NCBI RefSeq assembly: GCF_963676685.1
Contig: NC_092346.1
Location: 80,367,821-80,431,820 of the forward strand
Length of the DNA: 64,000 nucleotides
Reading direction: 5' to 3'
DNA from: Mytilus edulis
Taxonomy: Eukaryota; Mollusca; Bivalvia; Mytilida; Mytilidae
How positions within the stretch are numbered: position 1 is the stretch's first letter; each line of letters opens with the position of its first letter. The translations under genes and the position numbers were made by a program. This document shows, piece after piece, positions 14,601 to 26,600 of this stretch. The notes under the pieces were generated by a model. That model worked only from the letters and a program-made list of their open reading frames with translations, was not told the origin of the DNA and searched no databases.

Positions 14601-17600
14601 TGTACTAGCAGTTATTGATAGTTTAAACAAATAATTTACAGTTACTGAAAGCTAGTTCAAACCCAGTACACATAGTTACTAAAAGCAAGTTCAATACCCA
14701 ATACTATCAGTTACTGATAGCTAGTGCATACCAGTATTTACAGTAACTTATAACTAGTTCAAACCCAGTACTCACAGTTATTAAAAGCTAGTTCAAACCC
14801 AGTACTCACAGTTATTAAAAGCTAGTTCAAACCATGTTACTGACAGTTACTGAATAAATAATATATATAAATAATTCTTATATGATTTGCATATCAATAA
14901 ATACTTGAATTGGATTGGTCAATTAGAATTTTCCTCTTGGTTTACACTTCGATAAACCATGTTTCCGAAACTACTTTCGTAATCTATTCATGCGCGATAC
15001 ACATTCTTGCAGGGATACTTGGATTTTCAGCAAATTGATATTAAAAAACAAATGCATTACAGTTGTTTCTATTTTAATGCATTTATAACAAAAAAGAAGA
15101 AAAATAAATGCAATAAAGCTTCGAAAATGTATAAAAATAAAATTTAAATAAATTCAGCGAAATTTCATGAAGGATTTGGCGAATTTACGTCATGGCAAAA
15201 CACGCCGTCATACTAATGAAAACTTCTAAGGGAAAGATTATTTCGTTACGTGTACGCTTCAAATTTGGATAATATCACATTAAAATGACGTTTTGGAGGT
15301 AGGTGATATTTTATTTTAGATTCCGTTGCATTTATAGAACGCTTATGGATTTTAGAAAGTCAATATGACAGTCAACTCCCTAGTTACGACCTGTCAGTTG
15401 TGCATGTGATGGTGATTATAGTAGCCTTTACACAAAAAATGATGATGAAAATCGAGACTATTTGGCATCAGAATTATAAGAATAAAACACAATTTTTCTA
15501 GAGGTTATTGATGTGTAAACCGGGGCTCTTACTCACAAACTTTACATAAAAGTTTTTCGGACTTTTATTCAGTTTGTGAGTTAATCGTCCAGGTTTACAC
15601 ATCAATAACCTCTAGAAAAAATGTGCTTAGTGTTTTATCCTATAATAATGTTCTCCAAAGTTAAAGGAGGTCTGAACGTAATTCAGATGCACTTTGATTG
15701 ATGTTGATATAAACTTCCTTGGACAAAAAATAAGGAACAACCTTCAATATTACTGTAAATTTAGAAATTATTGAGTGCATTTATTATTGCGATTTTGTCA
15801 TTTTAGACTAAAATGGGATTTTAATTTTTGCAATATTCAGAAAAAATCCTGTTTGATTCATATAAAAAAAAATGAAATGTTAGTTTTGATTATTGCAATT
15901 ATAACTTTGTAGCATTATTCGCAATACTAAAAACATTGCAATAATTTCTGAATTTACAGAACCTTGTGGTATATTATTATTTTTCAATTGGCATTATTTC
16001 AAAACAGGCCTAAACTAAATAGAGTAACCAATACTCACTTGTTTGATGCTATTTCTTGAACTCATAGTAAATATGACATATGCTTGTAATTTCAGTGATG
16101 TAAATTTATTACAATTTGAAGAATTGGATAAAAATAAAGAAATATTGTTATGTAAGGCTGATGCTGTTGGTAAAATGATGCAAGTCAATACAGATGGTTA
16201 TACACCTAATAAAAGATATAATTTAGCCATGGGATTAGCTTCAATACACATAGCCCAGTTATTAGAGGTAAGTCAACAATTGTCTCTGTTACCTACACTT
16301 TGTGAGTTAATTCATTTACTAAAATCTGTAGAACATTTCATTCCAATCTTTCACTTGGATCATAGCTGTTACTAGACAAAACATAGTTGAAGCTTAATAT
16401 TTTAAACATACTTCTTTCCATCACTGTTTCTATATAATCACATACACTTAGTTCATGCCAGATTCATAGCTGTTTTATTAAAGAGTTATGCCCCTTGGGA
16501 ATATTAAATTTGTGGAAAATGGCCTCCTTAGTGCTCTCGCTGTACATTTCTTGCCAGAGTTTTATTAAACCTTTACTATAGGTTAATATCAGCAATATCT
16601 TGGACAAGTTATAAATGGTTGACAATCAACTTTTTTTTAACAGAGTTATGCCCCTTGGAAATATTAAATTCATGGAAAATGGCCTCCTTATTGCTCTCAT
16701 GGGTACAATTCTTTCCAGATTTTTATAAAACTTATACTATAGGTTAACCCTTTCAACGCTATTCACAGCATATGCTGCGATGACATACGCTGTCCGTCGC
16801 TGCTATTCGCGGCATATGCCTTGATGACAACAGATTTTTCATCAGGACTCTTAAACCATTCGGTTTTCATTTCGGTTCCTCTGTAAGTTTTCCTTGTATG
16901 AATCGAGGATATGCAAGGTCTCATTTGTGCTTAAAATCTCGGCAATTTTTAATGTAAAATTATGCAGTAGAAGTAAAAAATTGAAGGAAAATAAAACAAA
17001 TATTTTGACAAATGCAAATGGCGGAATTCGGAAACAAAGCTGTAAATATGGAAATATTTCAGCATTTCTATGGCAAAACTGACAACAAGGATTAGTTAAA
17101 AGTACGGAATCAAGCAATTGGTGTCTTCTTTATCATATGGCAGATAAAACAACAAAATAGATGAAGACTAAAAGTAGTTTTTATACAAAATTCAACACAA
17201 ATGTAATAAATTACACCTTTTACCTGTTAATTACCTGAAAATGCAGGTAACCTGATAAAAATGTTACTGAAGTAACTGCCTAACTTTACAGTTCATACTC
17301 TCCTCAGACTCCTGATCATTTTTCATGCAATAACTTTCTCTGTATCTCTTGTAATAAAAAAGATACAGCAGTCTGGAAAGGAATATACTGTTCTAATGAA
17401 TAAACACAAAAAAATGCAGCAGCAGCAGCCATTTTTCTATTTTTTTGTGTAGCGTTAAAAGGGTTAATATCAGTAATATCTTGGACAAGTTTTAAAATGG
17501 TTGACAATCAACTATTTTAAAAAGAGTTATGCCCCTCGGAAATATTAAATTTATGGAAAATGGCTCCTTAGTGCACTCATGGATACAATTCTTACCAGAT

Positions 17601-20600
17601 TTTTTATATGACTGCAAAATATTTTTGCGGTTGTATATTGGTATGACATTGGCGTCGTCGTCGTCGTCGTCCGAAGACACATTATTGTCAATAGAAATCT
17701 ATGAAATTTAAACACAAGGTTTATGATCACAAAAGGAAGGTTTGGATTGATTTTGGGAGTTTTGGTCCCAACAGTTTAGGAATTAGGGGCCAAAAAAGGG
17801 CCCAAATAAGCAATTTTCTTGGTTTTCGCACAATAACTTTAGTTTAAGTAAATAGAAATCTATGAAATTTAAACACAAGGTTTATGACCACAAAAGGAAG
17901 GTTGGGATTGATTTTGGGAGTTTTGGTCCCAACAGTTTAGGAATAAAGGGTCCAAAATTAAACTTTGTTTGATTTCATAAAAAAATGAATAATTGGGGTT
18001 CTTTGAGATGCCTAATCTAACTGTGGATGTAGATTCTTAATTTTTGGTCCCATTTTCAAATTGGTCTACATTAAGGTCCAAAGGGTCCAAAATTAAACTT
18101 AGTTTGATTTTAACAAAAATTTAATTCTTGTGGTTCTTTGATATGCTGAATCTAAACATGTACTTAGATTTTTGATTATGGGCCCAATTTTCAAGTTGGT
18201 CCAAATAGGGTTTCAAAATTATACTTTGTTTGAATTTAACAAAAAATGAATTCTTGGGGTTCTTTGATATGCTAAATCTAAACATGTAAAAAAAAATTTG
18301 ATTATGGTCCCAGTTTTCAAGTTGGTCCAAATCGGGGTCCAAAATTAAACTTTGTTTGATTTCAACAATAATTGAATCCTTTGGGTTCTTTGATATGCTG
18401 AATCTAAACATGTATTAAGATTTTTGCTTATGGAGCCAGTTTTCAAGGTGGTCTTAATCGTGGTCCAAAATTAAACTTTGTTTGATATCAACAAATATTG
18501 AATCCTCAGGGTTCTTTGATATGCTGAATCTAAACATGTATTTAGATTTTTGATTATAGGCCCAGTTTTCAAGTTGGTCCAAATTGGGGTCCAAAATTAA
18601 ACTTTGTTTGATTTCAACAAAAATTGAATATATGGGGTTCTTTGATATATGCTGAATCTAACCATGTATTTAGATTTTTTATATTTGGGCCTGGTTATCA
18701 AATTGGTCCACATTGAAGTCTAAAGGGTCCAAAATTGAACTTTATTTGATTTCATCAAAAATTGAATTCTTGGGGTTCTTTGATATGCTGAATCTAACCA
18801 TGTTTTTAGATTTTGGATATTGGACCATAATAGGTAAATGTCCAATTTAAAATTTTTAAGTTTTTAAGTTTAAGTTCTTAGACTACATTCATTCTGTGTT
18901 AGAAACCTATGTTGTGTCAACTATTTAATCACAATCAAAATTCAGAGCTGTATCAAGCTTGAATGTTGTGTACATACTTGCCCAACTGTTCAGGGTTCAA
19001 ACTCTGCGGTCGTATAAAGCTGCGCCCTGCGGAGCATCTGGTTATAAACTTATACTATAGGTTAACATCAGCAATATCTCAGACAAGTTTTATAATGATC
19101 AACTTTTTATGCCCCATTTATGGGGATTATGTTTTCTGGTCTGTGTCTCCGTCCCTTTCGTTCGCCTGTTCCTCTGTCTGTCTGTCTGTCCCGCTATAAG
19201 TTTTTGGTCGAGGTAGTTTTTGATGAAGTTGAAATCCAATCAACTTGAATCTTAGTACACATGTTCCCTATGATATTATCTTTCTTATTTTAATGACAAA
19301 TTAGAGTTTTTAACCCAATTTCAAGGTCCACTGAACATAGAAAATGATAATGTGAATGGGGCATCTGACAGTGTACTGTGGACACATTCTTGTTTAAAAA
19401 GTGTAATACCCCTTGGAAATATAAGATATATGCAACACAGGGGGACATTGGAACTCTGTTCTTTTATTGGAGTAAGTTCAGAAAAGTTAAATTTTTATGA
19501 TATATAAAGTAAAACAAGTATTTATTAAATTTGAATGTATATGTCTGATGAGTTGAACTAATTTTTAAGCTCATGGCCTCAGATGAGTAGAACATTGATA
19601 TTTTAAATCATTTCAAATTTACTTTCAAAAATTTGATAGCTTTGTTTATGTTGTATATTATTTCAATGATACATTAATCTAAGTGAATAATTTTTTCAGG
19701 CAAAATGGAAAGGATTAAGACAAAATAAGCAACAAATGGGTAAGTTTTCAAGGAGAGAAAACATTATTGTTTTTATTTTATTTTTACATTATCAATAAAT
19801 AAGACATTTATGATTTCTATGTTTGTAATATTTTCATAATATTATTACTGCAAAGTACAACAGTGTCATGATTTCATGTAAAAAAAAAATCAATTATTTA
19901 ACATTAGTTAAGTGTGTTCCAATCAAAAAATCTTTAATCATGACACCTCATTTCTTTATATAAAAAATTGGTTAAAAAAAGACATTTATGATCCTCTTTT
20001 TAAATTTTACTTGAATAAAGCTACAATCTAACAGTTATAATTTTTTTGAAACTTGCAAAATAATGTAAATATCCAATTCCTACAAAATTTTTGTTGAATA
20101 GATTAAAAAAGATATAACAATAGACTCCCAACTGCCCCCATAAATTGCTGCTGCAATTACTAGAAATAGAAAAACAGGCAAATTATGGTATATATTGGAA
20201 CCCCATGTAAGAATAATGACCCAAATTGTTGAATACATTGTCATTGTATATAACAGTGTACATAAAACTTTCATGGGAAGATGTATTCAACAAAACATAG
20301 CTGTTCAGAATAACTGTTGATATAGAATTGTTACCCTTTCAGAGAGAGCGTTATGGCGTGATGTATTTAACATAGCAGTACAATACAGAAGACTGGTAGA
20401 TCCAGAACAACCTGTTTTATGGTTAGATTTAATGACTCCTCCAGATAATGAAAATTATAGAACAGAATTTAGTTTTATCAGGTAATTTAAGCTCACTAGG
20501 TTAATAGAGCCTTGTCAGTTTATTTAAACATTCAGTTTCATATATCTGTTGTCTTACGACGGTCTGGATGGCATTTACAGAAAACTGTCATAACTGCTAA

Positions 20601-23600
20601 AATAAAGGCTAAAAAAAAGAATAGGGAATACTATGTTGCTAACATATAAAGAATACAGAATAATGGGGAAAAAAGAAAAAGAATATAGACTAGTATGACC
20701 CCCCATCTGGACCCTATCTTTTGGCCTTCAACTGTTCAAACATATGTACATGTACTATGAATTCACCTGATGCTTTAAACCAAGCATAGTCACAATGATC
20801 CTGTACAAAAAAATCCTGTGTTTTTATATGCAGGTCCCAATTTTCTTTTACAAAAAAAGCATGTGATATAATTACCAAGTTTAAACAGAGAATGCTTCAA
20901 ATGATCCTTTGTAAAAAAAATTGTAATATAATAGCCATTTAAAAACAGCTGCTGTTACTATGTACACAAATTTACTGGACTGTTTATTTTAAACACACAA
21001 GGTAACTCATTGCCAGATTTTTATATATATTTATTTTATTTTCAGGGGATCTGTACATAATATAAAACTGATGCAGTATTTTGATTTGGTGTTCAAACTG
21101 GCCAAGACAATGCTTGAACATTACTCAGGGTTAGTATTCGTAAAAAATCTATCTTTTTATCTGATTATAACAAAGAAAAAAATTTGTGCTTACAAGAGTA
21201 AGAAAAGTTCAAGCCATCACAACAGTTTGTAAAGTTTTATTTTGTTTTGAGTTGACAGCAAAAAATAAAATTGAGTAGGTGACCTGCATATTTTTGGCTG
21301 CTAGATGTTAAAAGTTTTGTTTGTTTAGTTTTAATGTAATTTGTTTCATAGGTTAACTGATAGTTGTACATTTCTGATATATCATCTGAACTTTAGTTAG
21401 CTTCATATATTTATGTCAATATTTCATGATAAGATTAGTAGTTAGTTGTGATTAAGGAAACATTTGATCAATTCACAAATATATATTATTCAGATTAAAT
21501 AGCTGTAAAAATGTTAGATAAAACAAACCATTTTTTTCAATCAACAGGAATGGAGCTGTATTTTATCCTGAATTACAAGATGACATAGAAAAAGCTAAAA
21601 CAGTTGATGATCTTTTAACTGTAGCAAGAGTAAGTGTTAAAGTAGTAAGAATCTGTTGTACTAAAATCATATAAAAACATACTCATATTAATCTACTGAA
21701 GGTTGCATACAATTTTTCTTACTCTCTTTCAGTTTTACTTGACTGTTTTTACTAAAAATGTTAAATTGATTTTGATTTCATAAATGTAATGAATTAAAAG
21801 ATGAACATTGGTGTAAAAATTATGTGTTTCTTCAAATTTTGCATTACAACAGAGCACACTACTTTCCTACACCTAACTTCTTTGATTAGCATATGACTCT
21901 TTATTATTGACAAAAGGTGTTCACAGATAATTGATTGAATCTATATCATAAGATCAATAGATTGATTAGAATAACATTTTTGGTGGCAGGCTTTATGCTT
22001 TCTTTGATGCATTCGTATGCCAGTTTAAATAATTGTAGGTCGCTATCTGAGCTGGGAGTATCTTCATTAGTTACTAGTAGTTAAAACATTAAGTCTATAT
22101 TGTGCTTTTTTTTTTTACATAAAACTTCTTTTTTTTTTTACAGAAGCGTCAAATAAATCAGCATGGCTTTATGGTGTCTACACAAGTACCAAGTAGCAGA
22201 AAAGATGGCAATAACAATAGATTAGATGGTGCAATGTTAATATTGACAGATAGCTGGTATGTCATTTCTTAAACATTTTACAAGTTCACTTTTTATGCAC
22301 TGAAATTTTTGGGGTTGTCACCACTTTGCTTATTTGTCCATTCTATAGATGAAAACTGATGTTTCCGTAGGGGAAGAATTGAATTACTGTGTAATTACTT
22401 TTAAAGTCATGATCTATATTCATTGTTTAAGTGTTTTGCTTCATAAGATATTACATATAGTTTCAGTTGGACAGAAGTCCACTTTTGATGTCAGCCATGC
22501 AGCTTTTTACTACCAGGTGTGAAATGCAGGTCAATTGTAATTTTCACAATTACTATTCCAGAGTTAATGTATTACCATCCAGTTGTGAACATTTTGGTTA
22601 CAGGATAATCGTCAAGATCACAGCAGTAATTGATAGACTGAGTTTGGAACAAAATGTTTTTATCAAGGTGACATCTTGAACAATACCATTTTATCAAGTA
22701 CAAATTATCTTTCTAAATAACCCAATGCAGTGACAGGGACCAATCAGTAATGGTTTGGTTTTTGGTTTTTTTAGGAGTACTAAAATGATGTTTGCTATCC
22801 ATGTTGTACATTCCAAGAGTCGGACATCAGCATACCATGCAGAACTGGATGCTGTATTCAATCAATTACAGGAAGAAATAAAAAGGACAGGAATAACTAA
22901 ATTAACAGTATGTACATTATTTATGTTATATATTTAAAGAACATACAGTTTTTGCATTCTGTTATATTTGTTTATCTGTATGTACATTTTACAGCTCCTT
23001 GAAAAGATTATGGTTAGAAGGAAGTTTGATAAGTATACCAGCTTGGAAAATAATCAGTTAAAACTTCATGCATTGTATCTTTTAAAAAATTATGTCAAAT
23101 GGCTGAAATTATCCAAATTTCATGGTAGAATATTAACAACTTAAATGTTTCTGACGAGGTCCATATTTAGGGTTAAGATATGTTGGTTTGAAACAAAAAA
23201 CGATGTCAGATAAATCTTCTATAGTATATGCAACAATATGTAAAAAGGCTGGTTTGACCTTATTTACATGGTGAAGTAATCTTTATTTATAAATCTTAAA
23301 GTTATGATTGGGCTTAACATCCAGCTGTTCAAATGATACTTCATCAAAGAAAAGATGTGAACAAATTCCTGAAAAAAGGGTTATCTTTCTTTTAAACACA
23401 AATCAAACCCCAGTATATATAAAACAGACTGAAACTCTACCTACCTATTTTTTGCAAACATCCAAGCAAACATAGCAAGTAAGTTGATCAAAGTTTTGTT
23501 TTCATGCTTTTATAGAAGAGCTGTAAAGATTTATGATTGTTTTATTTTAGGATGTGGATTCTGTAGTAAACGATTTATACATATGATTGTTTTATTTTAG

Positions 23601-26600
23601 GATGTGGATTCTGTAGTGAACATCATCCTGACATTAGTTTATTATTTCTACAATTTAATGCCTTTAACAAGAGGCTCCTCGTAAGTACTATGTTAATAGC
23701 CTATATTAAAAAACTATATAATACTATTTAGTTAGATATACCAATGTAGTCATGACATAACATTTTTTTTCAGAATGAAAGCATTGTTCAAATTCTTTTC
23801 TAAGGCATCACCAAACAGGAGCCAAGAATTTTCATGTCTGTGAACATATTCACAAATGAACTGTGAAAATTTGTATTATGTCTTTTTTTAGCCTGTAATT
23901 CAAGTATGTTGGTTTTTATGCCCCACCTACGATAGTAGAGGGGCATTATGTTTTCTGGTCTTTGCATCCGTTCGTTCGTTCGTTCGTCCGTTTGTTCGTC
24001 AGTCTGTCCCGCTTCAGGTTAAAGTTTTTGGTCGAGGTAGTTTTTGATGAAGTTGAAGTCCAATCGACTTCAAACTTGGTACACATGTTCCCTATGATAT
24101 GATCTTTCTAATTTTAATGCCAAATTAGAGATTTTACCCCAATTTCACGGTCCACTGAACATAGAAAATGATAGTGCGAGTGGGGCATTCGTGTACTGAG
24201 GACACATTCTTGTTATTTGTCAATTTTCTGGCTATTTTGGTTATTTTTGTAAAGCAAAATCCAATAGAATACCAGTGTGATTGGCAACTGCCATGACCAA
24301 AGACAATTAGAGACCAAGAGTCAAATAAATTATTCCTTTTTGCAAGCTTTGTAACTTACACGTTTTTGTATCTTTGGTCCTGCTCAAAGTTAAAAAAAAA
24401 TATATGTAGTGACAAAAATTCCAAATTACAAGGTAAATTCAACAAGTCCATTGAAACTGACAACAATATAGGTTGAACCTTCTAAACTAAAGTTATTTGG
24501 GATGTTATTTTAGTTAGAATCAGTCAAACCAATTTCATCCTTCCTGTAAAGTGCAAATAATATCCTAAATGTGAAGACAACACTGAGAAATTATTTTCAA
24601 ACTTGGTTACATAACATATTTCTTGTTCATTTATAGAACTTTCTATCATGAAAATTGATCAATACATAAAGCTGTCATAAATATCTATAACAAAATATGT
24701 GGAATGGAATCCTCAATAGAAAAGGAACTAGCTGAACGACAACTACTTATGTCTGGTTTCAACTCTCATGAATATGCTGTATTTCATGATATTCAAAATT
24801 CAGCCAAAAAAGAATTGAGGAACATAATAATAACTTATAGTATTTTTGTGTACATGAATTCAATTTGTAAAATTTAAAAGTTCACCTCTAAATAAGCTTT
24901 GATCTACAATGGTTTACTTTTTACACATTGTGACTTGGATGGAGATTTGTGTCATTGGCACTCGTACCACGTCCTCTTATTTCTAAGTTAATAGTTGATG
25001 TGACCAAAACATCATGGTAAATTACATCGATCATAAACATAGAATATGAAGTTGAGGTCACAATAAACTGAAAATTAGTACAACTTGTCATTATGATATG
25101 AACTTTTAATGTTAATTAGAAATGTCAGTGGGACATGGTGTCCTATGAAGATATGGTCTTGTTATTGGTATATTAGTTATTATAATACCAGTCACTATTA
25201 AGTATTGTGCTAAATGTAAAGCACAAGTTTAAGAAGAATATTGAATCAGAGGTTTGAGGATCTTTATGTATTAAAAACTCTTTTTTGTAGTGTGGTAGCT
25301 TATTCAGTGGCCTTAGGATTGTTAATGTCTGTTGGTAGACAGGTGACAGGAAAAGTTCCCAATGGAAAGGTAACTGCTGTGTTTATTTATTCATTATTCT
25401 GTAGTTAATAGCGTATTTGTTGATTTTTGTACAACATCAGAAACTTTCTTCAGTATGTTCAGTATTAAACTAGTAAACACATAAAGCTTTTGAATTATGA
25501 AAAAGTATTTACTTGTAATTGTGATGACTATCATGAACTAGATATAATTTTGGGAGATTTTTTTTTTATTTCAGTTATTAGAGATGGAGGCCATGTTATC
25601 TGGAGCTCCAGATGCCTTTATTCTTGTAACCAAACAGTGGATGCAAACTAAAAAGTAGGTATATTTTTATTTAGCTTGAGTACAGTAAGTTCAGGTACTT
25701 ATACAATTTTCCTTGAATCAGTGTTGGCTTGTTCTTGTTTTCATTGTTTGCATGAGCTCTAAGTAGGTATTTAACACTCCTAAGTATAAACTTAACGATT
25801 TCTTGCAATGTTAAATACTCTGTACGTTGCCCTCATTATTTATAGAAATCTGATGGTAATGTTATCTTGGGCTTTCCAATTTTTAGCTCACCTGGCCCAA
25901 AGGGCCAAGTGAGCTTTTCTCATCACTTGGCGTCCGTCGTCCGGCGTCGTCGTCGTCGTCCGTCGTTAACTTTTACAAAAATCTTCTCCTCTGAAACTAC
26001 TGGGCCAATTTTTACCAAACTTGGCCACAATCATTATTAGGGTATCTAGTTTAAAAATTGTGTCCGGTGACCCGGTCAACCAACCAAGATGGCCGCCATG
26101 GCTAAAAATAGAACATAGGGGTAAAATGCAGTTTTTGGCTTATAACTCAAAAACCAAAGCATTTAGAGCAAATCTGACATGGGTAAAATTGTTAATCAGG
26201 TCAAGATCTATCTGCCCTGAAATTTTTGAGGTGAATCGGACAACCCGTTGATAGGTTGCTGCCCCTGAATTGGTAATTTTAAGGAAATTTTGCTGTTTTT
26301 GGTTATTATCTTGAATATTATCATAGATAGAGATAAACTGTACACAGCAAAAATGTTCAGTAAAGTAAGATCTACAAATAAGTCAACATGACCAAAATGG
26401 TCTGTCGACCCCTTTAGGAGTTATTGCCCTTTATAGTCAATTTTTAACCATTTTACGTAAATCTTAGTCATCTTTTACAAAAATTTTCTCCTCTGAAACT
26501 ACTTGGCCAAATTAAACCAAACTTGACCACAATCATCATTGGGGTATCTAGTTAAAAAATTGTGTCCGGTGACCTGGCTAACCAACCAAGATGGCCGCCA

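Larger units (their letters stand above)
16475..19450 (+). repeat. ~170-bp GAGTTATGCCCCTT repeat array broken by three insertions
   Basis: Copies of a unit with GAGTTATGCCCCTTGG, GGAAAATGGC, ATACTATAGGTTAATATCAG and ATCTTGGACAAG start near 16480, 16645, 17520 and 19055. The array is interrupted by a TTAA-type MITE (16748-17463), a CGTCGTC-family element (~17607-19041) and an ATGCCCC-family element (19108-19395). Flanks of each insertion rejoin to the uninterrupted unit. Confidence 0.75.

Noticed and set aside
26021-26251. Paired small ORFs (26021-26251 plus; 46058-46258 minus) with similar proteins suggesting a conserved gene
   Set aside because: Similarity comes from two copies of the GCTCACC-family element; there is no start or frame conservation across its other core units.
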